Shown: piece by piece, positions 7,572 through 15,152 of the stretch
How the letters are laid out: the number at the start of each line of letters is the position of its first letter
How positions within the stretch are numbered: the first letter of the stretch is position 1
Assembly: GCA_963714795.1 (NCBI GenBank)
Contig: CAVQPS010000006.1
Coordinates: 124,001 to 188,000 of the forward strand
Source of the DNA: DATIXJ01 sp963714795
GTDB lineage: Bacteria > Bacteroidota > Ignavibacteria > UBA10030 > SZUA-254
Direction of reading: 5' to 3'
Length of the DNA: 64,000 nt
The notes under the pieces: model-generated
Databases searched by the model: none
Seen by the model: only the letters and a program-made list of their open reading frames with translations
Told to the model about the DNA's origin: nothing
Translations under genes and position numbers: made by a program

Positions 7572-9615
7572 CGACCGGTCCGATTGTTGGCTGATTGGCA
7601 TTCCCCGGTTGTCCCTGAGTTTCCCCATTCATTTGCTTCTCGACGGGTGGAAGTTCTTCCCCCCGTATGACCTTGTCGATTTCTTCGCCATCAAGAATTT
7701 CCCGTTCGAGCAGGACTTTTGCCAGCCGGTGGAGCGTGTCGATATTTTCCGCTAAAATGCGCTCTGCGCGATCCATGCCGGTCGAGACGATATATTTAAT
7801 TTCTTCATCGATCAGGACTGCGGTCGTTTCCGAATAATTCTTGGAACGCGTAATTTCCCGGCCGAGGAAAATCTCTTCTTCTTTTGCCCCGTATGCGAGA
7901 GGACCCATCTTTTCGCTCATCCCCCATTCGCAGACCATTTTGTGGGCAAGATTGGTTGCACGCTCGATGTCGTTGCCGGCTCCGGTCGTGTACTGGTTGA
8001 AGATTAATTTTTCTGCAGCTCTGCCGCCGAGTGCATAGGCGATCATTGCTTCGAGATATTCTTTCGAATATGTATGCTTCTCGTCGATGGGGAGATACGT
8101 CGTCACACCGAGTGCGCGGCCCCGGGGAATGATGGTAACTTTATGAACCGGATCGGCTTCCGGAATTTTTCTTGCAACGAGTACATGTCCGATTTCGTGA
8201 TACGACGTGATCCGTTTTTCCTGTTCGGAAATGATGAGGCTTTTACGTTCGATGCCCATCATGACTTTATCTTTTGCTTCTTCGAAGTGACGCATGCTGA
8301 CCGATTTCTGATTTTGTCGTGCGGCGAGCAAAGCAGCTTCGTTAACGAGATTAGCCAGGTCGGCACCGGCAAGTCCGGGAGTCCCTTTTGCCAGGACATC
8401 GAGATTCACGTTGGGATCGAGAGGAATATTTCTTGTGTGTACTTTAAGGATACCTTCGCGTCCGCGTACATCGGGCCGGTCGACGACAACCTGCCTGTCG
8501 AATCGTCCGGGTCTGAGAAGCGCCGGATCGAGCACGTCCGGTCGATTGGTCGCGGCAATGATGATCACGCCGCTATTTTGTTCGAAGCCGTCCATTTCCA
8601 CGAGCAACTGATTCAGTGTCTGTTCGCGTTCATCGTGACCGCCGCCGAGTCCGGCGCCGCGATGCCGTCCGACGGCATCGATTTCATCGATGAAAATGAT
8701 AGCGGGCGCATTTTTCTTCCCGGTTTCAAATAAATCTCTCACGCGGCTTGCGCCGACGCCGACAAACATTTCTACGAACTCTGCACCGGAAATTGAGAAG
8801 AACGGAACGCCGGCTTCACCCGCAACAGCGCGGGCGAGCAACGTTTTTCCGGTTCCCGGAGGACCGAGCAGAAGTACACCGCGGGGAATTTTTCCGCCGA
8901 GCCGCTGAAACTTCGACGGCTCTTTGAGAAACTCGATGATTTCCTGGAGCTCGACTTTCGCTTCGTCCGCCCCGGCAACGTCCTGAAACGTGACTTTCAC
9001 CGTGCCTTCATTCATTGTTTTCGCGCGGCTCTTGCCGAATGAAAAAATTCCTTTCGTTCCCATGCCCTGCATCCGTCGCATGATAAACAGCCAGACAACA
9101 ACGAGTCCGATCCACGGCAGAATGCTGATGAGAGAATTCATCCACATATTGTCGTCTTTCGTAATCGTGAACCGGATTCCTTTATCATTCCAATCCTTAA
9201 TGACCGTACCGTCGAGATAGGGTAACGTTACGGTAAACCGTTCGATGGTTGCCGTCTTACCTGCGGTGGTTTGCACTTCTGCCGGAGATTTTAATACACC
9301 GTGAAAATCGTAATTGTTGAGATCCGATTTTTTTATGACCGCGGTGTAAATCTGGCCCTTGCTCAAGAAGTCCTGATACTGCGTATATTGAAGTTCGTAT
9401 TCCGTCCCTTCCTGCGTTCGGAATAACGTCATCACGATGAAGACGAGCAAAATAATTGCCGACCAGCTGAGAACGACTTTTAGCACTTTTCCCCAATTGA
9501 AATCGTCATCGTTCCGGAACTGATTCTTCTGTGATCGGTTTCGTCGGGGGCGGGGAAGTTTTTTGGGATTCCTGCGATCCGTCATTTTATTTTTATCTTG
9601 CGGTGTGTTTTCCAT
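7552..9615 (-). CDS. ftsH: ATP-dependent zinc metalloprotease FtsH
   Basis: A 687-residue membrane AAA+ protease that degrades misfolded membrane proteins and selected regulators. Visible features in order are a charged N-terminal extension (about 40 residues), TM1 at about 46-65, a periplasmic domain, TM2 at about 161-180, Walker A GPPGTGKT at 251-258, Walker B FIDE near 308-311, the second-region-of-homology segment with RPGRFDR near 368-374, and the zinc site HEIGH (His473, Glu474, His477). The usual HEAGH reads HEIGH here, a tolerated change. The Pro/Gln-rich C-terminal tail is poorly conserved. It sits between hpt and the dolichol-kinase-like gene. Confidence 0.97.
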   Translation of the reverse strand: MENTPQDKNKMTDRRNPKKLPRPRRNRSQKNQFRNDDDFNWGKVLKVVLSWSAIILLVFIVMTLFRTQEGTEYELQYTQYQDFLSKGQIYTAVIKKSDLNNYDFHGVLKSPAEVQTTAGKTATIERFTVTLPYLDGTVIKDWNDKGIRFTITKDDNMWMNSLISILPWIGLVVVWLFIMRRMQGMGTKGIFSFGKSRAKTMNEGTVKVTFQDVAGADEAKVELQEIIEFLKEPSKFQRLGGKIPRGVLLLGPPGTGKTLLARAVAGEAGVPFFSISGAEFVEMFVGVGASRVRDLFETGKKNAPAIIFIDEIDAVGRHRGAGLGGGHDEREQTLNQLLVEMDGFEQNSGVIIIAATNRPDVLDPALLRPGRFDRQVVVDRPDVRGREGILKVHTRNIPLDPNVNLDVLAKGTPGLAGADLANLVNEAALLAARQNQKSVSMRHFEEAKDKVMMGIERKSLIISEQEKRITSYHEIGHVLVARKIPEADPVHKVTIIPRGRALGVTTYLPIDEKHTYSKEYLEAMIAYALGGRAAEKLIFNQYTTGAGNDIERATNLAHKMVCEWGMSEKMGPLAYGAKEEEIFLGREITRSKNYSETTAVLIDEEIKYIVSTGMDRAERILAENIDTLHRLAKVLLEREILDGEEIDKVIRGEELPPVEKQMNGETQGQPGNANQPTIGPVDGETQH

Positions 9616-9644
9616 AATGTCTGTTCTATTCTCTCAAAAATATT

Positions 9645-10187
9645 TTAATCTGCTAAACGGTAAATTGCCTTTAAATTCCGGACCTTTTGGGCATAATCGA
9701 GTCCGTACCCGATAACGAAATCATTGGGGATGTTGAATCCAATATAATCAATTGGAACATCAATTTTAATGGATGCCTTCTTATATAATAAGGAAATTAT
9801 TTTAAAAGAGCGAGGATGATGGAGGGCGACCAGCCGTTTGATAAAATCGGCAGAAAGGCCCGAGTCCACGATGTCTTCGACGATGATGATGTCTCTTCCG
9901 CCGACTTCACAACTCAAATCCTTCAATAACTTGACATTCCCGGTGCTGATTTTTGCATCACCGTAGCTTGACAGTTTCAAAAAATCGATTTCGCAATCGA
10001 CGGTGATGTGGCGAAGTAAATCCGCCATGAAAATGAACGAGCCGTTCAGGATGCCGATAAAAATCGGTACACGTCCTTTGTAATCTTTATTGAGTTGTTT
10101 GCCAAGCTGTTTGACACGCATCTGTATCTTTTTTTCCGAAAGATAGAGAACGAATCGTTCATTGTTAATAGTGATATATTTTTTCAT
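9645..10187 (-). CDS. hpt: hypoxanthine phosphoribosyltransferase
   Basis: A 180-residue purine salvage enzyme that makes IMP and GMP from hypoxanthine or guanine and PRPP. The PRPP-binding loop IIIVEDIVDSGLSADF carries the paired acidic residues Glu104-Asp105. The catalytic flexible loop (LSSYGDAKISTG) and the C-terminal FVIGYGLDYAQKVRNL segment are typical. It lies nine bases after tilS and 29 bases before ftsH, the common tilS-hpt-ftsH order, so all three are probably one transcript. Confidence 0.96.
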   Translation of the reverse strand: MKKYITINNERFVLYLSEKKIQMRVKQLGKQLNKDYKGRVPIFIGILNGSFIFMADLLRHITVDCEIDFLKLSSYGDAKISTGNVKLLKDLSCEVGGRDIIIVEDIVDSGLSADFIKRLVALHHPRSFKIISLLYKKASIKIDVPIDYIGFNIPNDFVIGYGLDYAQKVRNLKAIYRLAD

Positions 10188-10196
10188 TATTGATGA

Positions 10197-11576
10197 TTAT
10201 GAACGTGGGAGATATTCCAGTTTCGTGATGGACCGCGTGCTTGGCGTAACTTTGAAACGATTGTCCAATCGCTTGCCGCAGACCCAAACAATCTGGTCGT
10301 CGGAAACGAGCAAAGGAATTGAATTCTTTTCGAACACGGGAACTTTGGCATCGATAAAGAAATCGCTAATTTTTTTCTTCGTTGACATCCCCAGCGGAAT
10401 GAACCAATCGCCTTCCTGCCATGACCTCAGCATGAGATTCTTTCCGAGGAAGGAAGAATCGATATACTCGACCGACGGATTTCCGGTCATGTCCGCGTGA
10501 TCGACGGTTGTGCTCTCGAATGAGAATGTATTAAACTCATGACGTTTGTTCAACTCGATCGGATGCTCGTACCGGCCGGCTGGCCTGATCGTCGTCATAA
10601 TGAGCCGATCGCGGTCTTTGTAAACGCTGACAGTGTTGCCGAGAGTGAGCGAACTGCCGGTGGCGCCGCGGGAAAGGCGATGCAGCATTTTTACCGAACC
10701 GAAATCGATTTCTCCGACGGCAATTCTTTTCGCGAATTGCTGCAGGAGGTATTCCTGCAGGAAAATTTGCAGCGAATGAAATTTTCCAAGATCAAGAATA
10801 ATCTCTTCCTTTGATTCTGCGATGACAACGGTACCGACCACCTTTTTGGATTCTTCTTCGATATACTCTTCAAGCTGGTTGAAGAGTTCGCTGGTCCGTT
10901 GTAAGGTTGCCGTCAGATTCGGATTGATATGTTCACGGATTGACGGAATCAATGTGTGACGTAAATAATTTCTGGTATATTCCGGATTTGCGTTGGATGA
11001 ATCTTCGCGGAATTGAATATCCTGTTCCTGTGCGTACGAAGCAATATCGTTTCGTGTTGCGAATAAGAGCGGACGGATAATGCATGCGTCTTTCCGCATT
11101 GCCGGGATTCCCGAAAGACCCTGCACGCCTGCTCCGCGAAACATATTGAAGAGCATCGTTTCGGTGTTATCATCCGCATGATGGGCCGTGGCAATGACAT
11201 TGAAGCCTGATGATGATCGTAGTTTTTGCAAAAATGCATACCGGAGCTCACGGGCAGTTTCCTGAAGAGATTTTTTTTCCGTGTCGGCGATTTTTGCGGT
11301 ATTTGTCTGTTCGATGTAACATTCGATGCCGTAGCGTTGAGCCGTTGAACGAACGAATGCTTCATCCTCATCCGATTCATTGCCGCGGAGCTGATGATTG
11401 CAATGCCCGATTGCCAATGTCAAAGAAAATTCAGACCGGACCGCGTTAAGGACGTCGAGGAGAACCATCGAATCGATACCGCCGCTGACGGCAACAATGA
11501 TTCGTTCTCCGGTCGATATCATTCCGGTCTTCTGAATATAATCCCGCAGAGAATACAGTAATGGATGTTTTTTCAT
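10197..11576 (-). CDS. tilS: tRNA(Ile)-lysidine synthase
   Basis: TilS converts the wobble C of the CAU anticodon of tRNA-Ile2 to lysidine, so that the tRNA reads AUA. The 459-residue protein has the PP-loop ATP-binding motif SGGIDS at residues 31-36, a conserved HHADDNTETML segment in the N-terminal catalytic domain, and a C-terminal TilS domain containing the WQEGDWFIPLG stretch. It heads the - strand protein operon and lies just downstream of the terminator of a CAT-anticodon tRNA gene. No strong Shine-Dalgarno is visible before ATG 11574-11576. Confidence 0.95.
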   Translation of the reverse strand: MKKHPLLYSLRDYIQKTGMISTGERIIVAVSGGIDSMVLLDVLNAVRSEFSLTLAIGHCNHQLRGNESDEDEAFVRSTAQRYGIECYIEQTNTAKIADTEKKSLQETARELRYAFLQKLRSSSGFNVIATAHHADDNTETMLFNMFRGAGVQGLSGIPAMRKDACIIRPLLFATRNDIASYAQEQDIQFREDSSNANPEYTRNYLRHTLIPSIREHINPNLTATLQRTSELFNQLEEYIEEESKKVVGTVVIAESKEEIILDLGKFHSLQIFLQEYLLQQFAKRIAVGEIDFGSVKMLHRLSRGATGSSLTLGNTVSVYKDRDRLIMTTIRPAGRYEHPIELNKRHEFNTFSFESTTVDHADMTGNPSVEYIDSSFLGKNLMLRSWQEGDWFIPLGMSTKKKISDFFIDAKVPVFEKNSIPLLVSDDQIVWVCGKRLDNRFKVTPSTRSITKLEYLPRS

Positions 11577-11587
11577 GGCAACGCTTT

Positions 11588-11620
11588 AAAAAAAAACCTT
11601 TCAGAAATTGGTCCGAAAGG
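11588..11620 (-). terminator. intrinsic terminator of the tRNA gene
   Basis: On the - strand CCTTTC and GAAAGG form a six-pair stem (plus-strand arms 11597-11602 and 11615-11620). It is followed in the direction of transcription by nine T residues (A run at 11588-11596). It lies directly after the tRNA and before tilS, so tRNA transcription probably ends here and tilS needs readthrough or its own promoter. Confidence 0.7.
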
Positions 11621-11632
11621 GTCATTTTGAAG

Positions 11633-11706
11633 TAGCGGGGGAGGGATTCGAACCCCCGACCGATGGATTATGATTCCATAGCTCTAACCAGCTGAGCTAC
11701 CCCGCC
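11633..11706 (-). tRNA. tRNA-Met (CAT anticodon), elongator type
   Basis: The - strand folds into a full cloverleaf: a seven-pair acceptor (GGCGGGG with CCCCGCT, one G-T pair), a D arm with AGCTCAGCTGGTTAGAGC, an anticodon stem ATGGA/TCCAT around loop ATCATAA with anticodon CAT, and a T arm GGGGG-TTCGAAT-CCCTC. The discriminator is A and no CCA is encoded. The first pair is G-T, not the C-A mismatch of initiator tRNA. Pairs 4 and 5 are G-C, unlike the C-G pairs that E. coli TilS prefers in tRNA-Ile2, so elongator Met is the better call. Ile2 cannot be fully excluded. Confidence 0.9.
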
Positions 11707-11717
11707 AAATGATTGAA

Positions 11718-11746
11718 AATATAACACAAAACTGCCAGATATGCAA
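11718..11746 (-). promoter_or_regulatory. promoter of the tRNA-Met gene
   Basis: On the - strand the -35 box TTGCAT (11741-11746) and the -10 box TATATT (11718-11723) are separated by exactly 17 bases, and the -10 ends 11 bases before the first base of the tRNA. The spacing and the strong -10 make this a credible sigma70-like promoter. Confidence 0.6.
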
Positions 11747-12153
11747 AAAATTCCTTTAAGCATTCCTTGATTCTCTCTTTCATTCTTATTATCTTAAGTC
11801 ATCATTCTCCTTGTTCATTCAATTCAAGTGATACGCTATACATGGAAAGTTATATCATTTCTTGCTTTTTAATTCCCGAATATTGGGATTTGAGGGCTCG
11901 GAATGATTTTTAAAATCCGAGGCAAAGGGATACAATTTATCTCTTTTTCAATTTTTCCTTACCGTTGTTGTGCACGCGAAGGTGGAGTGGTCGTCTTCCA
12001 TCAAAATTCAAAAGTTTCTGCTATTTACCAAAGCAATATCGGTTTTATTCTCAAAGTTCAAGAATATTTTATACCGTTTACACCATCTCAGTTGCAATAT
12101 TCCAATTGAAATGCTTTTAAAAATTTTCTAACCAATTTTCACTGTCAATTGCC
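11747..12153. other. noncoding A/T-rich region before the kinase array
   Basis: About 400 bases with no supported gene. A 68-codon frame at 11903-12109 has no recognisable features. Short hairpins are possible, for example CCCGAATATTGGG near 11875. The promoter for the kinase array should lie here, but I see no convincing -35/-10 pair; TTCTCA and TATACC around 12046-12074 are a weak candidate. Confidence 0.5.
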
Positions 12154-12309
12154 ATGATCGGTCAAGTTATATCTCAATATAAAATTTTAGAGAAACTCGG
12201 TGAAGTGCCAATCCGACTGGACTTAGCGAACGGAGTGAAGCTAAGCCCAAATGTCGGATTGAGCATCCCGCCTTTTGTTGGCGGGAGATGCGCAAGGAGT
12301 GCCAAATGA
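12154..12309 (+). other. short coupled ORF before ELK1 (51 codons)
   Basis: ATG 12154 begins with a copy of the kinase start (MIGQVISQYKILEKLGE). After codon 17 the frame runs into palindromic element A and ends at the TGA of the ATGA that starts ELK1 (ATG 12306). The frame is open for 51 codons, so ribosomes finishing it would terminate on top of the ELK1 start. It could be a leader that couples translation, or the remnant of a lost kinase gene that stayed open. It is the first unit of the array. Confidence 0.45.
12205..12305 (+). repeat. palindromic element A with flanking GTGCCAA direct repeats
   Basis: Between direct repeats GTGCCAA (12205-12211 and 12299-12305) are nested hairpins: CAATCCGAC/GTCGGATTG (12209-12217 with 12253-12261), inside it CTTAGC/GCTAAG (12222-12227 with 12240-12245), and then CCCGCC/GGCGGG (12267-12272 with 12280-12285). 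It interrupts a duplicated kinase start and is read through in frame. The direct repeats could be a target-site duplication. Confidence 0.6.
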
Positions 12310-15047
12310 TCGGGCAGACGATTTCACAATACAAGATTTTAGAAAAACTCGGCGAAGGCGGAATGGGCGTCGTCTACAAAGCCGAAGATACAAAATTGAA
12401 ACGAACCGTTGCGTTGAAATTTCTTCCCCCTCGATCATCATCGTCGGAAGATGACAAAGCCCGGTTTATTCAGGAAGCGCAGGCTGCATCGGCGCTGAAC
12501 CATCCGAATGTCTGTACGATTCACGACATACAGGAACATGACGGACAAATGTTCATCGTCATGGAATTTGTCGACGGTCAAACGTTACGACAAAAACGCG
12601 GAACGATCAGTTTCAAGCAGGCAGTCGATATCGGTATTCAACTGGCGGATGGATTAGCGGCCGCTCATGAAAAAGGAATCGTGCACAGGGATATCAAACC
12701 GGAAAACATCATGATCCGGAAAGACGGCATTGCGCAGATCATGGATTTCGGTCTGGCAAAACTTCGCGGAAATGTTTCGCGGCTCACGAAAGAAGGCAGT
12801 ACGGTTGGTACTGCAGGATACATGTCGCCGGAACAGATTCAGGGACTGGATGCCGATCACCGGTCCGATATCTTTTCTTATGGCGTTGTTCTTTTTGAAT
12901 TATTCACCGGACAACTTCCGTTTAAAGGTGTCCATGAAACGGCATTGGCGTATGAGATTGTGAATGTCGATGCACCGCCGATGTCTTCGATCAATCCGGA
13001 AATCGATCCATCGCTGGATGCTGTCGTCCTTGAGTGTCTGGAAAAAGATCCGAACGAGCGCATGCAATCGATCAAACAAGTTTCCATTGATCTGAAACGG
13101 TATCGCCGCGAATCGAGCCGGCAAAAGGTGAGCCGTATTACTGCGGCGAGACCCGTATTAAAACCTGCCGGATTACATGTCCCTCAGGAAATAAATGAAA
13201 CGACCGTTTCGATACAACCGAGCAGAAAGACATTGCCAATTATTTTTGCAAGTCTTGCAGTTCTGTTCCTGGTATGTGCTGTTGTTCTTGCGATGATGGT
13301 ATTGAAACAAAACAACACGGAAAGTGTTCCGGTACGTTCATACATTCTTGCTCCGGATAAAATGAATTTTGCCGAGCAATCGGGGACAGCCGGGGAAGGA
13401 CATATTGCTCTTTCACCGGACGGGACAATGCTCGTGTTTGTTGCGGCGGATTCATCCGGTAAAACCCGGTTGATGCTTCGGCAACTGAACAATCTGACGG
13501 CAAAAGAATTGCCGGAAACGGAAGGGGCATATTATCCTTTCTGGTCTCCGGATAATCGCTTTATCGGTTTTTTTGAATCCGGAAAAATGAAGAAAATCGA
13601 AGCAGCGGGAGGACCACCCGTTACAATTTGTGAAGCAGGAGATGCCCGCGGCGGTTCGTGGGGACAGGACGGTACAATTATTTTTTCACCGACGGCAGGT
13701 GATCCGTTGTACCGCGTTTCATCGGCCGGAGGAACACCGTCTTCGTTGACAAGACTTGATTCGACGCATCAGGAACGATCGCACCGGTGGCCCCATTTTC
13801 TTCCCGACGGAAATCGCTTCTTCTATTTTGCCCGCGCCAGCTTTGGCGGAGTAGAGCGGGAAGAAGATGAACTTGTTGTCGCATCGCTCGACGGAAAAAC
13901 AACAAAGCGGTTAATCCCCGCAAAAGGGAATGTTGAGTTTTCCAACGGTTATCTCCTGTATCTCCGTGAAAATACTCTCATGGCACAATCCTTCGACGAG
14001 AAAAACCTGGAAATTGCGGGAGACCCGATTCCGGTGGCGGAGCCCGTTGAATACGATTTGAATTATAACCGGGCGGTTTTTTCCTCGTCGAGAAACGGAC
14101 TTATCGTTTACCAACAAAGTAATACACAGAACGGATGGAAATTGGTATGGTATGACCGAAGTGGAAGCATCGTTGGCGGCGTTGGCGAGCCGGCTCAGTA
14201 CGGGAATGCTTTCATCTCGCCGGACGGGAAGAAAATCGCGTACGACGTTTACGATCCCCAGTCGCGTAACCGTGATATTTGGTTGTATGATTTGACGAGA
14301 TCGATTAAAACACGTTTTACATTCGACCCGGCAGTGGATGAAATCCCGATTTGGTCGCCCGACGGCAGCCGTATCATATTTCATTCCGACCGGCGCGGAC
14401 ATTACGATCTCTATCAAAAAACTACAAGCGGCGCCGGAGGCGAAGAGATTCTTCTTGAATCAACCGAACCAAAATATCCTCTTGATTGGTCGTCTGACGG
14501 AAAATATTTGCTTTATGACATTATCGATCCGAAAACAAAAGATGACCTCTGGATATTGCCTTTGAATGGCGATAAGAAACCAATTCCGTTTCTTCGTTCG
14601 GATTTCAACGAAGACCTCGGACAATTTTCACCCGATATGCGCTGGATCGCATACCGATCGAATGAATCCGGAAATTGGGAATTATACGTGAGACCGTTTC
14701 TCGCTCCCGATGGAACCATTGCAATCGACCAGTCACGGAAATGGCAAATTTCCACGAACGGCATTTCGACGATCTCCGCAAACCGGTGGTGGAGTCACGA
14801 TGGATTGAATTTGTATTACGTTTCGGCCGATAATAAAATGATGATGGTCGATGTCAAATCGACTGAATCAACACTGGAAGTCGGAACTGTTCGCCCGTTG
14901 TTCGAAATGAAAACGACCGGCGCCGTATCTCTCACAGATTTCACTGCAGATGCGCATCGTTTTTTGATGTCTCTCAGCGTCGGTAACCAGGGTTCCTTGC
15001 CTCTCACATTGATTACATCCTGGGATAAAGAGTTAAAGAAAAAATGA
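12306..15047 (+). CDS. ELK1: Ser/Thr protein kinase with TM helix and TolB/WD40-like propeller
   Basis: A 913-residue kinase starting at ATG 12306 (MIGQTISQYK). It has a glycine loop GEGGMG at 16-21, VALK Lys38, alpha-C Glu57, HRD 127-129 and DFG 147-149, followed by a SPEQ activation-segment end, so it should be active. One membrane helix lies near residues 310-332, leaving the kinase in the cytoplasm and a C-terminal propeller with repeated SPDG blades outside. The protein ends TLITSWDKELKKK, a tail shared by most propeller members. Its TGA overlaps a vestigial kinase start (MIGRL, 15044-15061). The signal sensed and the substrates are unknown. Confidence 0.93.
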   Translation: MIGQTISQYKILEKLGEGGMGVVYKAEDTKLKRTVALKFLPPRSSSSEDDKARFIQEAQAASALNHPNVCTIHDIQEHDGQMFIVMEFVDGQTLRQKRGTISFKQAVDIGIQLADGLAAAHEKGIVHRDIKPENIMIRKDGIAQIMDFGLAKLRGNVSRLTKEGSTVGTAGYMSPEQIQGLDADHRSDIFSYGVVLFELFTGQLPFKGVHETALAYEIVNVDAPPMSSINPEIDPSLDAVVLECLEKDPNERMQSIKQVSIDLKRYRRESSRQKVSRITAARPVLKPAGLHVPQEINETTVSIQPSRKTLPIIFASLAVLFLVCAVVLAMMVLKQNNTESVPVRSYILAPDKMNFAEQSGTAGEGHIALSPDGTMLVFVAADSSGKTRLMLRQLNNLTAKELPETEGAYYPFWSPDNRFIGFFESGKMKKIEAAGGPPVTICEAGDARGGSWGQDGTIIFSPTAGDPLYRVSSAGGTPSSLTRLDSTHQERSHRWPHFLPDGNRFFYFARASFGGVEREEDELVVASLDGKTTKRLIPAKGNVEFSNGYLLYLRENTLMAQSFDEKNLEIAGDPIPVAEPVEYDLNYNRAVFSSSRNGLIVYQQSNTQNGWKLVWYDRSGSIVGGVGEPAQYGNAFISPDGKKIAYDVYDPQSRNRDIWLYDLTRSIKTRFTFDPAVDEIPIWSPDGSRIIFHSDRRGHYDLYQKTTSGAGGEEILLESTEPKYPLDWSSDGKYLLYDIIDPKTKDDLWILPLNGDKKPIPFLRSDFNEDLGQFSPDMRWIAYRSNESGNWELYVRPFLAPDGTIAIDQSRKWQISTNGISTISANRWWSHDGLNLYYVSADNKMMMVDVKSTESTLEVGTVRPLFEMKTTGAVSLTDFTADAHRFLMSLSVGNQGSLPLTLITSWDKELKKK

Positions 15048-15061
15048 TCGGAAGATTATAA
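15044..15061 (+). other. vestigial kinase start after ELK1
   Basis: ATG at 15044 overlaps the ELK1 stop and reads MIGRL before TAA. The nine bases ATGATCGGA are the usual kinase start of this array, so this looks like the residue of a junction where a following kinase once began. It is too short to be a gene. Confidence 0.4.
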
Positions 15062-15140
15062 AACCTTCTTCACGTTTTCAACTGCATCGAAAGATTTAGG
15101 TAGCTTTGAATATGTTGTATGTTTTTCCCTTTCTTGAAAT

Positions 15141-15152
15141 AAAGGAGATTTG
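15141..15152 (+). promoter_or_regulatory. strong ribosome binding site deciding the ELK2 start
   Basis: AAAGGAG at 15141-15147 lies five bases before ATG 15153. This selects the ATG over the TTG at 15150. It is one of the few classical Shine-Dalgarno sites in the array and fits the 105-base gap after ELK1, where no upstream frame couples to the start. Confidence 0.6.

Noticed and set aside
8074..8733. 219-codon frame antisense to ftsH, and many similar long antisense frames under the kinases
   Set aside because: They lie fully inside well-supported genes, show no protein-family features, and follow from the codon use of the sense strand.
11633..11706. tRNA-Ile2 (CAT read as lysidine substrate), tempting because tilS is next door
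   Set aside because: The acceptor stem has G-C at positions 4 and 5 and the body resembles elongator tRNA-Met; tilS adjacency alone is not evidence.
11903..12109. 68-codon frame before the array
   Set aside because: No recognisable motif and no good ribosome binding site; the region is better read as noncoding.
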